Shown in pieces: positions 22,080 through 31,550 of a stretch of DNA of 64,000 bases. The notes below the pieces were generated by a model. That model ran no database searches. It saw only the letters and a program-made list of their open reading frames with translations, and was not told the DNA's origin. The DNA is taken from NCBI GenBank assembly GCA_964432595.1, contig CAYSOF010000001.1, positions 434,001-498,000 of the forward strand. The letters are read 5' to 3'. This DNA is from DASYLJ01 sp964432595 (GTDB lineage: Bacteria; Desulfobacterota; Binatia; DP-6). Made by a program: the position numbers and the translations under genes. Within the stretch, counting starts at the first letter, position 1, and every line of letters begins with the position of its first letter.

Positions 22080-25046
22080 ATGCTCGCACTCCGCCTCCTG
22101 TCGACGCTACTCCTCGTCACCACGCTCGCCGCGGGTTCCCACGCCGCCGGCCCAAAGCTCGTCTGTGGCCAGGCGTCGAAGTGCCCGGCCGGCCTGCTCG
22201 CCGACGTCCGTGCCGCGGCGGCGACCGCCTGTCCCTGTGATGCGGCGGCGTCGGCGAAGGGATACGCGAAATGCTGGAAACCCGTGGTCCGTGGTTTCAT
22301 CGACACGCTGGGCAAGACGGGTTTCCCGAAGGCCTGCCGGAAGGAGGTCGCGCGTGTCCTCGGCAGCACGACCTGCGGCCGGTCCGGGTTCGTCCTCTGC
22401 CGGAAGAAGGGCGGCAGCGCGTGCGGCATCGCGAAGGCGAGCAAGTGCAAGGACGTCTTCCCGACCGGCAACGCGTTCCGCACGTGCGCCGACGCCTGCG
22501 ACGGTCTGTCGGCGCTGCCGTTCCCGTCGACGACGGAGCTCCGATCGACCGACCTGGGTTCGCTCGCGGATGCCGGCGACGGGACGCTGCGCTTCGATCC
22601 CGCGCCGTCGTCGCTCGACGACGTCGCCGTCGGGAAGGTCATCGTGGCCGGCGTCTCGCCGAGCACGCCCGCGGGACTGCTGCGCCTGGTGCTCGCCGTC
22701 GAGCGCAACGGAACGGAGCTCGTCCTGCGCACCGGGCAGGCGCCGATCCAGCTCGCGTACTCGAAGCTGAACGTCCGCGGCACCGGGTCGACGCCGGTCA
22801 CCGCGGTCGGCGGCTCGACGTCGATGTTCCGCCCGCAGATCGACTTCGGCACCAAGAAGGAGTTCGACTACGTCCTCTTCGACGGCGACGGCAACGAGGA
22901 GACGGACAACGACCAGATCAAGGTCGAAGGCGAGGTCGGCGGCGGCTTCGACTACGAGTTCGCGCTCGACGTCGACTGGGGCGGCGTGACGGAGCTGCCC
23001 GACATCGTCACGAGCTGCCTCGAGAGCTTCGCCGACGTGCTCGTCGGCGATCCGCCGCAGTGCTCGATCGACGAGCTTATCCCCGAGGCGAAGGTGACGT
23101 TCGTCGTGTTCCCGCAGGTCGAGGCGGACGCGAACGTCAAGGGCGCGGCGCTTCTCGAGTACGAGAAGGAGGTCGAGCTCGCGTCGGAGACGCTCGCGCC
23201 GCTCATCGTCGGCCCGCTGGTGTTCGTGCCGAAGGCCGACGTGACGGCCTCGCTGTCCGGCGGGGCGTCGGGCAAGTTCTCGACCGGCCTGCACGGGTCG
23301 GCGGTGTTCGAGACGTCGGTGACGGTGTCCTCGAAGCAGACCCAGGCGCCGCAGTTCAAGGAGCCGGAGCTCGTGAGCAGCGACTTCGGGCCGAACGACA
23401 CGAAGGTGACGCTGCAGGCGTTCGCGAAGGTCGGCGTCGGCGCGCAGCTCAACCTCCTGCTGTTCGGCGTGACTGGTCCGTACGCGAAGGCCGAGCCGTT
23501 CGGCTCCATCGAGGCGAACATCCTCGACGAGCCGTGCTGGGAGCTGAAAGCCGGCCTCGATGCGTCGCTCGGCATCAAGGTGACGAGCCCCGCGCTGCCG
23601 TTGATCGGCGCGGTGACCCTCGTCGACTGGCAGGCACCCGAGGTGACCCCGCTCGAGCTGCCGCTCGCGAGCGGCATATGCGACGCTCCGCCCGACGGCT
23701 CGACGCTGCCGCCCGGGGCGGGGCCGGACGCGGAGCATCTCGCGATGCCGACGTACACGCCCTGGTCGCGTACGTGGAGCGGGGCGGTCGACGGCGGGCT
23801 GGCGGCGTCGCCCGGCAACGACCTCAACTTCTCCGACCTGCAGCGGACGATCGACGGCCGGTACGTGCGCTCCGGCTACGGGGTGGGAACGCTCACGAAG
23901 TTCGACGACGACGGCACGCTCGTCTGGGGGCGCGATCTCCTGCTCGACGGGTTCCCGCTGCCGCCGCTGCGCGTGCGGTCCGCACGCGACGCGACGATGT
24001 TCGTCGCCGGCAGCCAGCCGGGGTCCGCGCCCGTCGTGCTGACGAAGCTCGCCCAGGACGGCTCCGTCGTCGAGGCGCGCGCCTGGGACGTGCCGTTCGA
24101 GCTCTGCAACGTCGACGTCTCCGCATTCACCGTCGACGGCCGAGGCGGCGCCTGGATCGCCGGCCGATGCTTCAACGACCCGCGTACCTTCCTGCTCCAC
24201 GCCACCCCGACCGGATCGACGTTCCAGCTGCTCGGCGACGTCGAGGGATTGCACGTGAAGGTGATCGAGCCGATCGGCGACGACGTGTTCCTGGCCGGCG
24301 CATCCAGGGAGTCGGACGATGCGCTCGTCGCGTTCCGCATCGCGGCGGACGGCTCCGTGGTCTACGCGAAGCGCTACGACGGGTGCGACGACGCCCCCGA
24401 CGCGATCCCCTCGGCGGCGATCGTCGGGTCGCAGGGCGAGGTGACGATCGCGGGCAGCGGCGGCGCGCAGCGCAACGGCCTGCTGCTGCGCCTGCTGCCC
24501 GACGGCAGCGTCGGCTTCTCGTCGCTCCAGGGCTTCGGCTTCGGCCTGGCCTCGGTGTTCCTGCTCGACTCGCTGGTCGAGCTGCCGACGACCGGCTACG
24601 TGGCCGGCGGCTCCACGGTCCGGTTGACGGAAGACGAGCCGGCGAACATCCCCAGTGCCGCGCTGGTCGGCTTCGACGCGGTCGGCAACATCCTGTGGGC
24701 GAACCGCTACACGTTCGGTGCGACGGGCTCGCACGACAACTCCGGACACGTCGCCGTGCGCCTGGCCGACGACGGCGGCGTCGTCGCGACGGCGTTCCTC
24801 GCCGACGCGCTCGATCCGTTCACCGGCGGGCACCTCTGGGCGTTCAAGCCGTTCGCGAAGGACGGAAGCATCGACTTCGTCCCGGGTGCGGTGACTACGA
24901 CGCCGCTCGGCATCACGAACCTCACCTGCGCGATGAGCGACAGCGACCTGTCGGTGACGCTCACGACGCACGACGTGCCGAGCCGCGCCGTCGACGTCAC
25001 GTCCACGCCGGTCGGTCTCCCGACGGAGCAGCAGACGGACGGCTAG
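22080..25046 (+). CDS. Large secreted protein with Cys-rich head and propeller-like tail
   Basis: A 988-residue exported protein. The signal peptide MLALRLLSTLLLVTTLAAGS from ATG 22080 decides the start. Residues about 25-145 form a helical Cys-rich head (CGQASKCPAGLL, CPCDAAASAKGYAKCWKP, CRKEVARVLGSTTC, CRKKGGSACGIAKASKCKD). The middle is beta-rich and acidic. From about residue 560 there are repeating short strands of the type DGSVVEARAWD, DGSVVYAKRYDG and DAVGNILWANRYTFG, as in a beta-propeller. No catalytic motif or anchor is seen; a surface or extracellular binding role is plausible. Its 3' end overlaps the convergent GFA gene by 4 bp. Confidence 0.7.
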   Translation: MLALRLLSTLLLVTTLAAGSHAAGPKLVCGQASKCPAGLLADVRAAAATACPCDAAASAKGYAKCWKPVVRGFIDTLGKTGFPKACRKEVARVLGSTTCGRSGFVLCRKKGGSACGIAKASKCKDVFPTGNAFRTCADACDGLSALPFPSTTELRSTDLGSLADAGDGTLRFDPAPSSLDDVAVGKVIVAGVSPSTPAGLLRLVLAVERNGTELVLRTGQAPIQLAYSKLNVRGTGSTPVTAVGGSTSMFRPQIDFGTKKEFDYVLFDGDGNEETDNDQIKVEGEVGGGFDYEFALDVDWGGVTELPDIVTSCLESFADVLVGDPPQCSIDELIPEAKVTFVVFPQVEADANVKGAALLEYEKEVELASETLAPLIVGPLVFVPKADVTASLSGGASGKFSTGLHGSAVFETSVTVSSKQTQAPQFKEPELVSSDFGPNDTKVTLQAFAKVGVGAQLNLLLFGVTGPYAKAEPFGSIEANILDEPCWELKAGLDASLGIKVTSPALPLIGAVTLVDWQAPEVTPLELPLASGICDAPPDGSTLPPGAGPDAEHLAMPTYTPWSRTWSGAVDGGLAASPGNDLNFSDLQRTIDGRYVRSGYGVGTLTKFDDDGTLVWGRDLLLDGFPLPPLRVRSARDATMFVAGSQPGSAPVVLTKLAQDGSVVEARAWDVPFELCNVDVSAFTVDGRGGAWIAGRCFNDPRTFLLHATPTGSTFQLLGDVEGLHVKVIEPIGDDVFLAGASRESDDALVAFRIAADGSVVYAKRYDGCDDAPDAIPSAAIVGSQGEVTIAGSGGAQRNGLLLRLLPDGSVGFSSLQGFGFGLASVFLLDSLVELPTTGYVAGGSTVRLTEDEPANIPSAALVGFDAVGNILWANRYTFGATGSHDNSGHVAVRLADDGGVVATAFLADALDPFTGGHLWAFKPFAKDGSIDFVPGAVTTTPLGITNLTCAMSDSDLSVTLTTHDVPSRAVDVTSTPVGLPTEQQTDG

Positions 25047-25501
25047 GATGCGGCATTCGCGAACGCCGCGGTGAGCTCGCCCCAGTCCTCCATCGCGGGG
25101 AATTTCTCGAAGCTGTGCGTCGCGGGCGTCGTGGCCCAGGGCAGCTTCTCGCAGGTGAACGTCTCGATGAACGGCGCATAGCCGCTGGTGTCGTCGAGCA
25201 TCGTCGCGCGGACGTTGACGAACCAGTCGAAGCCCCGCGGCCGCGTGAACAGCCAGCTCATGCACCAGCCGCAGAAGTAGTGCCGGATGTCGTCGCCGTG
25301 CAGGCCGCCGATGACGGGCTCGCCCTGCGTCACCGCGAACGCCTCGCTCGGGATGGCCGCGCTCAGGGAGAACGCGCTGCCGGTCATCCGCTGGCAGCCC
25401 GTGCAGTGGCAGGCCATCGTGAGCATCGGTGGGGCGGTGATCCGGAAGCGGACCCTTCCGCAGCGGCATCCGCCCTCGCGGGCAGTGGTCGTGTCGTCCA
25501 T
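25043..25501 (-). CDS. GFA/CENP-V-fold zinc protein
   Basis: A 152-residue protein of the glutathione-dependent formaldehyde-activating (GFA) family, starting at ATG 25501 (MDDTTTAREGG). Zinc ligands are visible as CRCG, CHCTGC and CGWC. The fold was defined in Gfa, which was reported to help formaldehyde react with glutathione, although most family members are unassigned. A second GFA protein lies at 56048-56452, with the same CxCG, CHCxxC, CxxC layout. Confidence 0.85.
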   Translation of the reverse strand: MDDTTTAREGGCRCGRVRFRITAPPMLTMACHCTGCQRMTGSAFSLSAAIPSEAFAVTQGEPVIGGLHGDDIRHYFCGWCMSWLFTRPRGFDWFVNVRATMLDDTSGYAPFIETFTCEKLPWATTPATHSFEKFPAMEDWGELTAAFANAAS

Positions 25502-25684
25502 GCGATGTCTCCTCGCACGCATCCTGGGACGAGCGCGACGCTGGCGGAAGACGGGAGGCATCCCATGTCCGCCGGCTGTGACGTGAAGCACAGTAGCGAG
25601 AGAGCAAGATACGAGCACGGTAGACGGCACTCATGTCCTGAGGTACGGCGTGATACGCGGATCGTCACCGCCAAGGAGCACTCG

Positions 25685-27367
25685 ATGCACATGCGCCATT
25701 CGCCCCCCCACGTCGGACACCTGCTGCTGATCCTCACGCTGCTCGCGGCCGTCGAAACGCACGCCGCAGTCGACCTCGCGGGGACGTGGCGCGACGAGAC
25801 GTCCGGCGCTCTCGTGACGATCACGCAGGTGGGCGACGTTGTGACGATCGACGGAATGAGCGGCATCGTGACGGCGCCCGGACCGTTCGGTCTCGAGAGC
25901 CCCATCCCGCCGCCACCGTGCGCGACGTCGGCGGGGATGCGTCTGTTGCCCGGCGAAGGCGTCATCGACGGCAGGAAGATCAGGCTGTGCTCCCCGCCGT
26001 TCGGCAGCAGCATCACCCGCCTGCTGCTCACGCGATGTGAGTGCGACGACGGAAACGCCATGGACGGTGACGGCTGCGACGCGCGGTGCCGCGTCGAGCC
26101 CTGCTTCAGCTGCGCCGGCGCTCCGTCGGTGTGCACGCCCGAGGCCGACGGCGCGACGTGCGACGATCGCCTGGACTGTACGACCGGCGAGACCTGCACC
26201 GCCGGTGTGTGCGGCGATGCGACGACGGTGGCCGGTTGCACCGACATCAACGGCGCATGGAGCATCGTCGAGACGGTCCCGGACGTGGGGAGTGTCGACG
26301 ACTACACCGCGATCGTCTCGCATCGCGACGGCGTGCTGATGGTGCGCGACGGATCCGCCGTGCGATGGGTCGGCACGTACGATCCCATGACCGGCGCGAT
26401 GGACGTCGCCGAGCCGAATCTGCAGATCCTCTGCAACGACCCGGACGGGTTCTCGACGACGGTCACCGCAGGGCGTTTCACGGGGACGGGCGAGGCCGGG
26501 GTGATGACCGCGAACGAGTGCGTCCGCCACCCGCTGACGGTGGCCGGCTCGCGCTGCGGCGACGGCGTGCTCCAATCGAGTGAGAGCTGTGACGACGGCG
26601 GGACCGTCGGAGGCGACGGATGCACCGCGACCTGTGAGACGGAGCGGTGCTGGTCGTGCGACGGCACGCCCTCGACCTGCACGCCGATCGCCGACGGGAC
26701 GTCGTGCGACGACGGTGACGCCTGCTCGGAGAACGACGTCTGCACGGGGGGGGCGTGCGCCGGCGGCGCGGCCGTTGCGTGCGGCGCCTGCCTCGGCTGT
26801 GACTCCGCGAGCGGTTGCGTCCCGTCGCCACGGCAGGACTGCCGCGCCCCGCTCAAGCCGAGGAAGGCCGGCTTGCAGGTGGTCGACCGGTCGACGAACA
26901 CGAAAGACGTGGTGAAGTGGAAGTGGCCCACCGGCGCTGCGACGACAGGTGCGGAGCTCGGCGATCCCACGGCCGGCAGCGGGGTGACGTTCTGTGTCTT
27001 CGACGAGTCCGGCACGACGCCCACGCTGGCGTTCCGGGCCACGGTTCCCGCGGGGGGCACGTGCGGCTCCCGGCCGTGCTGGAAGGCGACCGGCGGCGGC
27101 TACCGGTTCACGAACGACGCCGCCACCGGCGACGGCATCCGGAGTCTGACGATGCATGCCGGCGCCGCCGGCAAGGCGCGCATGACGCTCGCGGGGAAGG
27201 GCGCCGGGCTCTCGGGCCGTGCCGCCGGCCTGCCGGCGCCGCCGCTGGGCCTGCCGCTGCGGGCACAGCTCCAGGTCGACGGCGGTGCCTGCTTCGAAAC
27301 GCGGCACGCCCCCGCCGGCGTGCGCGAGAATGCGGCGGGCGTCTTCAAGGCGCGCGGGACGCCCTGA
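25685..27367 (+). CDS. Secreted protein with DUF4215-type Cys repeats and shared C-terminal domain
   Basis: A 560-residue exported protein from ATG 25685, which follows AAGGAG at good spacing. A signal peptide (VGHLLLILTLLAAVETHAAV) precedes a lipocalin-like first domain. Two 'myxococcus cysteine-rich' type units follow: CDDGNAMDGDGCDARC near residue 120 with Cys pairs after it, and CGDGVLQSSESCDDGG near 290 with another Cys-rich tail. Residues about 395-560 are a separate domain (ELGDPTAGSG, RPCWKATGGGYRF, AGAAGKARMTLAGKG, GACFET) that recurs in other secreted proteins here. Such repeats are typical of surface proteins of Myxococcota-like bacteria. Confidence 0.78.
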   Translation: MHMRHSPPHVGHLLLILTLLAAVETHAAVDLAGTWRDETSGALVTITQVGDVVTIDGMSGIVTAPGPFGLESPIPPPPCATSAGMRLLPGEGVIDGRKIRLCSPPFGSSITRLLLTRCECDDGNAMDGDGCDARCRVEPCFSCAGAPSVCTPEADGATCDDRLDCTTGETCTAGVCGDATTVAGCTDINGAWSIVETVPDVGSVDDYTAIVSHRDGVLMVRDGSAVRWVGTYDPMTGAMDVAEPNLQILCNDPDGFSTTVTAGRFTGTGEAGVMTANECVRHPLTVAGSRCGDGVLQSSESCDDGGTVGGDGCTATCETERCWSCDGTPSTCTPIADGTSCDDGDACSENDVCTGGACAGGAAVACGACLGCDSASGCVPSPRQDCRAPLKPRKAGLQVVDRSTNTKDVVKWKWPTGAATTGAELGDPTAGSGVTFCVFDESGTTPTLAFRATVPAGGTCGSRPCWKATGGGYRFTNDAATGDGIRSLTMHAGAAGKARMTLAGKGAGLSGRAAGLPAPPLGLPLRAQLQVDGGACFETRHAPAGVRENAAGVFKARGTP

Positions 27368-27377
27368 CGGCGTCGGC

Positions 27378-27692
27378 TCAGTACGCCCGCTCGACTTTCG
27401 CGATCCGCGTCACGTACTCGTCGAACCACTTCGTCTTCCCGAGCTCCTTCGCGCGCAGGTGCTGGCTGTGCTGCCGCCAGCGGTCGATCGCCTCGAGCGA
27501 CCGCCAGTACGAGATCGCGATCGCGAAACCGCGCTGGTAGCAGGTCTCGATGCCGAGGAAGCCGTCGACGTCCTTGGCCAGCGCGATCAGGCGCGCGCCG
27601 AGCTCGGGGTAGCCGGACACGTCGCTGGCGAGCACCGCGGGTGCGATGACGGCGTAGTAGGGCGGTTCGGGGGTCTTCGCGATCTGCGACAT
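27378..27692 (-). CDS. Antibiotic-biosynthesis-monooxygenase-fold protein
   Basis: A 104-residue dimeric ferredoxin-like (ABM) domain protein. It has the Tyr-Tyr-Ala-Val start strand (PPYYAVIAPAVL), a DVDGFLGIETCYQRG strand-turn, and the family helix SYWRSLEAIDRWRQHSQHLR. Family members include quinol/heme-handling monooxygenases and many unassigned cytosolic proteins. It stands alone, 10 bp from the convergent secreted-protein gene. Confidence 0.75.
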   Translation of the reverse strand: MSQIAKTPEPPYYAVIAPAVLASDVSGYPELGARLIALAKDVDGFLGIETCYQRGFAIAISYWRSLEAIDRWRQHSQHLRAKELGKTKWFDEYVTRIAKVERAY

Positions 27693-27806
27693 GCGCGCAC
27701 GCTGCCGGCGCGGCGTGGAACAGTCGAATCACAAGTTTGCATCGCACGCATGCAGAACGCGGATGAAACGTCCCCTTCCCGTCGCGCGCCCGTGCTAGGA
27801 GAGGCG

Positions 27807-28565
27807 ATGCGCTCCGCTGCCGCTCTGATCGCCGCGACCGCTCTGATGGCGACGCCGATCGACGCGATGATGCTGTGCGCGAAGAAGTCGGGCGTGATCG
27901 CGCTGCGCCAGGCCTGTGGCAAGAAGGAGTCGCCGGTCGACGTAAGCCAGCTCGGCCTGCAGGGACCAACGGGTGATCCCGGCCCGGCGGGCCCGCCGGG
28001 AAATCCCGGACCGCAGGGCATCCCGGGGCCGGGCGGCGGCTCGGGCGCGACCGGGCCCGCCGGCGGCGATCTGACGGGCAGCTATCCGAACCCGACGCTG
28101 CGCCCGGCCAGCGAGCTGCAGGTCGGCGAGCAGCCGTTCATCTTCCCCGATCCGCTCGACTGCCAGCTGACGTTCGACCTCTTCTGCGCTCTGGGAACGA
28201 ACATCTACTGGGGCCATCCGAGTCCGGCGTTCCCGTCGTCCGCCGGTCCCCTGGGCGCGCTCAGCTACTTCGTCGAGCCGAACGGATTCATCCAGCTGCA
28301 GGGCGGCGTGCAGCTGTTCGGCAATCCCGCGCTGGTCACGGGGATCAACCTGGTGTTCGTGCTGCCGCCGGGGCGCCGCCCGCAGAGCCTGCGCCTGTTC
28401 TCCGTTCCGGGCCTCGGCAGCAGCGCGCTGCATCAGGCACGGCACGCGGTGGTCGCCGTACGGCCCGACGGACGCGTCGAGCTGGCCGACGCGCAGGACG
28501 CGTTGAGCAGACCCGAGATCCGCCAGTGGGACCTGAGCGGGGTACGCTTCCGCGTCGACGAGTGA
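27807..28565 (+). CDS. Secreted collagen-like protein
   Basis: A 252-residue exported protein from ATG 27807 after AGGAGAGG. The signal peptide ends around TPIDA. A short Cys-bearing head is followed by Gly-x-y triplets at about residues 50-87 (GPTGDPGPAGPPGNPGPQG and on), then GGDLTGSYPNPTL, a join often seen in bacterial collagen-like and tail-fibre proteins. The last 150 residues are a globular beta-rich domain (YFVEPNGFIQLQGGVQLFG). Probably a trimeric surface protein. It ends 4 bp before the stop of the convergent STAND regulator. Confidence 0.75.
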   Translation: MRSAAALIAATALMATPIDAMMLCAKKSGVIALRQACGKKESPVDVSQLGLQGPTGDPGPAGPPGNPGPQGIPGPGGGSGATGPAGGDLTGSYPNPTLRPASELQVGEQPFIFPDPLDCQLTFDLFCALGTNIYWGHPSPAFPSSAGPLGALSYFVEPNGFIQLQGGVQLFGNPALVTGINLVFVLPPGRRPQSLRLFSVPGLGSSALHQARHAVVAVRPDGRVELADAQDALSRPEIRQWDLSGVRFRVDE

Positions 28566-28569
28566 CGCG

Positions 28570-31422
28570 TCAGGGGCTGGCGAGCACCGCTCGCGCCGCC
28601 CGCAGGTCCGCGCCGTCGTCGATGCGGTCGACGAACGCTTGCAGTCGTGCGCGCGCCGGCGTGCCGGCGATCCGGCAGAGGCCCGTCGCGGCGCGCAGCG
28701 CGTAGAGCCATCCCTGCATCTCCTCGGCGCGGGAGACGGCTCGCTCGAACGCCTGCGCCGCGGTCTCCGTTCCGCCGAGGGACGGGCTCGCGACGAGACA
28801 CTCCGCCCGCAGCCGGAGCAGCTCCGGCTCGTTCGCGCGCTCGCCCGTCGCGTGGGCGAAACGCAGCGACGCGTCGACGACGTCGTGGGCGCTCGACGGA
28901 TCGCCGTTCGCGAGATGCGCGCGCGCGAGCAGCATGCTGAAGCTCGTCGAGCCGTAGCGCTGTCCGGTCGTCGCGTACTCCGCGAAGGCACGCCGGAGCG
29001 CGGCGACGCCCTCGGCGATGCGTCCGTCCTCCACGTCGCACCAGGCGCGCAGCATGATCGACGTGAGGCGCAGCGCCGAGAAGTCGTACCGTTCGGACAG
29101 CCCCAGCGCTTCGTCGGCGAGGGATCGCGTGGTCGGCACATCGTTCAGCACCATGAACACCTGGCCGGTGAGATTCGTGGCGAGCGCACGATGGAAGGGC
29201 GTGTCGAGCGCGGCGGCGCGGGTTAGCGCCTCGTGATTGAACGCACGCGCGCGGATCACCTGGCCGAGGTAGGCGCAGTTCGAGGCCATCATGACGCACG
29301 ACAGGATGCCGACGTCGGCAGGGAGCGCCGGTGCGTCGGCATCGAACAGCGCGCGGCCGCGCTCGGCGTGGCGCACCGCCTCGTCGACCTCGCCGAGGAT
29401 GTAGAGCGTGGCGCTGTGCATCACGTGCACGTTGGCCGTGGCGGTGTCGTTTCCGAGCTGCTCCGCGAGCACGATGAGCTCGGCACCGAGCGCGCGTGCC
29501 GCCGCGAGCTCGGCGCGCATCGTATGGACGACGAGCTGCCCTTCCATCGCCTGGAACAGCGCGTGCCCGCCGTCGACCCGCGCGGCGAGCTCGCGCATGC
29601 GCGCGAACGCGCGGGCGCCGTCCTCGTCGCCCCAGCCCTCGAGGGCGAAGAGCGTCACGCCGAGCTCCTGGAGCAGCGACACCTGCCGGCGCAGTCGGTC
29701 CGGGCTCTCGGGACGCTCGTCGAGGAGCGCGAGGGCGGCCTGCAGATGCGCGCGGACCTCCGCATAGGCGAACCGGGACCGCGCGTGTCCGGCCGCCTCG
29801 GCGCGATAGCGGACGGCGCGATCGACGTCGCGGCTGCGCTCGTAGTGCGCCGCCAGCTCCGCGGCCATCTCCTCGGTCCGCCCGGCGTGCGTGGTCTCGA
29901 GCTCCTCGCCGATCGCCTGATGCAGACGCCGCCGCTCCGACGACGGCATGCGCTGGTAGATCACCTGCTGGTAGAGCGCGTGACGGAACTCGTACCGCGA
30001 GCCCTTCTCGCGCAGGAACTCCTGGCGGCGCACCAGCGCGTCGCAGAACCGTTCGACCGAGGCCGCGCCGCCGGGCGGCGCAGCGACGCGGGCGACCACG
30101 TCGACCGCGAAGTCGAGCCCCGCGGCGCTCGCCGCTTCCAGAATCGCGAGCTCCTCGCGCGCGAGCCGCTCGAGCCGAGGCTCGACGACGGCGCGCAGGC
30201 CGTCGGGAATCACGGTGCGGAGCGTCTCGATCGCGTCCTGCAGCTGCCAGCGGCCGTCGTGCTCGCGCAGATGTCCACGGTCGACGAGATGGTCGACGAG
30301 GGCCACGATGAAGAACGGATTGCCGTCGCTCCGGTCGACGAGAAGCGGCAGCAGCTCCTCGGTGACGTCGTAGCCGGCGAAGCGCGCCGCGAGGTAGCTC
30401 GCGACGTCCGCGGTGCCGAGCCCGCTCAGCGTGAGCTCGCGGCAGACGCGCTTGCGCAACAGCTCGCGCTTGACGCTGGCGACGGGATGGCCGCTCGCGA
30501 TCGCTTCGGCCGGCCGCAGCGTGCAGAGCACCGTCAGCCGCGCCGCCTGGCGGCGTTGGGCGAGCAGCGACACCAGATCGAGCGTCGAATGATCGATCCA
30601 CTGCACGTCTTCGAGCACGAGCACGAGCACGAGCGGCCGATCGGCGGCGAGGCCGTCCAGGCAGGCCGCCAGGCCGTGGAGCGCGCTTTCCGGCGCGGCG
30701 GCTTGCGACCCGAGCAGCGCGTCCGCCGGCGGTGCCGCGACGCCGAGGACGCGCAGCAGCCATTCCGGAGCGTGCGCGCGCAACGCGTCCTCGGTCGCCG
30801 GCCCGGAGGGCCCGCGCCGAAGGGCGTCGATCGCTTCGAGCACGGGCAGATAGGGCTGGCCGCTGCCGTAGTGCTCGACGCACTGTCCGCGCGCGACGCG
30901 CGCGGGCGCACGCGCCAGCGCGTGGAACGCGGCGTCGACCAGCGTCGTCTTGCCGATGCCGGCTTCACCGGAGACGAACACGACCTGGCGGCGTCCGCCG
31001 GCCGCCGCGTCGATCCACTCGAGGATCTGCGCACGCTCGCGCACCCGACCGACCATCGGCGTGGCCTGCAGGGCGCCGTCGGGAGCGCCCGTGGCCGTCA
31101 CGACGCTGGCGATGAATCGGTATCCCCGCCGCGTCACCGTCTCGATGAAGCGGGGCGCGCCGCGCCCGTCGCCGAGCGCTTCGCGCAGCTCGCCGACCGA
31201 AATGCGGACCACGCTGTCGGAGACGACGACGTCGCCCCAGATGGCGTCGAGCAGCGCGTCCTTCGTCGCCAGCTCTCCGCGGTGCTCGATCAGGTACTGC
31301 AGCACCGCGAACGTCTTCGGCCGGAGCGGTACCGGCCTGCCGTCGCGCTGCAGCTGTCCCGCTCGCAGGTCCAGCCGGAACGGTGGAAAGTCGTAAGTCG
31401 ACGAAGTGTCTGGCGACGACAT
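28570..31422 (-). CDS. Winged-helix/STAND ATPase regulator (cassette A)
   Basis: A 950-residue cytosolic regulator. Residues about 10-106 are an OmpR/CadC-type winged helix (FPPFRLDLRAGQLQRDG, PLRPKTFAVLQYLIEHRG, RFIETVTRRGYRFIA). An AAA/NACHT-type ATPase follows, with Walker A SGEAGIGKTT (about 151-160) and Walker B LVLVLVLEDVQWID. The last 400 residues are helical, Ala/Leu-rich, TPR-like. STAND proteins of this sort switch by ATP binding when the sensor repeats meet a ligand or partner. A paralogue of the same length and order lies at 56499-59315. Both diverge from a ~70-residue gene and a secreted Thr-linker gene, suggesting direct control of them. Confidence 0.88.
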   Translation of the reverse strand: MSSPDTSSTYDFPPFRLDLRAGQLQRDGRPVPLRPKTFAVLQYLIEHRGELATKDALLDAIWGDVVVSDSVVRISVGELREALGDGRGAPRFIETVTRRGYRFIASVVTATGAPDGALQATPMVGRVRERAQILEWIDAAAGGRRQVVFVSGEAGIGKTTLVDAAFHALARAPARVARGQCVEHYGSGQPYLPVLEAIDALRRGPSGPATEDALRAHAPEWLLRVLGVAAPPADALLGSQAAAPESALHGLAACLDGLAADRPLVLVLVLEDVQWIDHSTLDLVSLLAQRRQAARLTVLCTLRPAEAIASGHPVASVKRELLRKRVCRELTLSGLGTADVASYLAARFAGYDVTEELLPLLVDRSDGNPFFIVALVDHLVDRGHLREHDGRWQLQDAIETLRTVIPDGLRAVVEPRLERLAREELAILEAASAAGLDFAVDVVARVAAPPGGAASVERFCDALVRRQEFLREKGSRYEFRHALYQQVIYQRMPSSERRRLHQAIGEELETTHAGRTEEMAAELAAHYERSRDVDRAVRYRAEAAGHARSRFAYAEVRAHLQAALALLDERPESPDRLRRQVSLLQELGVTLFALEGWGDEDGARAFARMRELAARVDGGHALFQAMEGQLVVHTMRAELAAARALGAELIVLAEQLGNDTATANVHVMHSATLYILGEVDEAVRHAERGRALFDADAPALPADVGILSCVMMASNCAYLGQVIRARAFNHEALTRAAALDTPFHRALATNLTGQVFMVLNDVPTTRSLADEALGLSERYDFSALRLTSIMLRAWCDVEDGRIAEGVAALRRAFAEYATTGQRYGSTSFSMLLARAHLANGDPSSAHDVVDASLRFAHATGERANEPELLRLRAECLVASPSLGGTETAAQAFERAVSRAEEMQGWLYALRAATGLCRIAGTPARARLQAFVDRIDDGADLRAARAVLASP

Positions 31423-31494
31423 GGTGCGTGGCGCGCGGCACGATAACGCGGGTGGCGCTGGCTTCCCAGCCTGAAGCGCGACCCGGATTTTACA

Positions 31495-31516
31495 GAACTT
31501 TGCGTGTTTCTTGCGG
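31495..31516. promoter_or_regulatory. Conserved 22-bp element, cassette A
   Basis: GAACTTTGCGTGTTTCTTGC plus GG lies 34 bp before the small gene's ATG and 72 bp before the regulator's start. It matches 15 of 22 bases with the element at 59381-59402 in cassette B. A GTAnC also recurs 15-16 bp before both small-gene starts. A shared operator or promoter is likely. Confidence 0.55.
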
Positions 31517-31550
31517 ACGTCCGCGGCCGCGCGGCGTATCTCCGCGGCCG

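Noticed and set aside
22107..25634. A 1175-codon open frame on the minus strand across the large secreted gene
   Set aside because: Composition is Arg/Asp/Glu/Ala-rich without hydrophobic cores, as expected for an antisense shadow in very GC-rich DNA. The plus frame has a signal peptide, ordered Cys and propeller-like strands.
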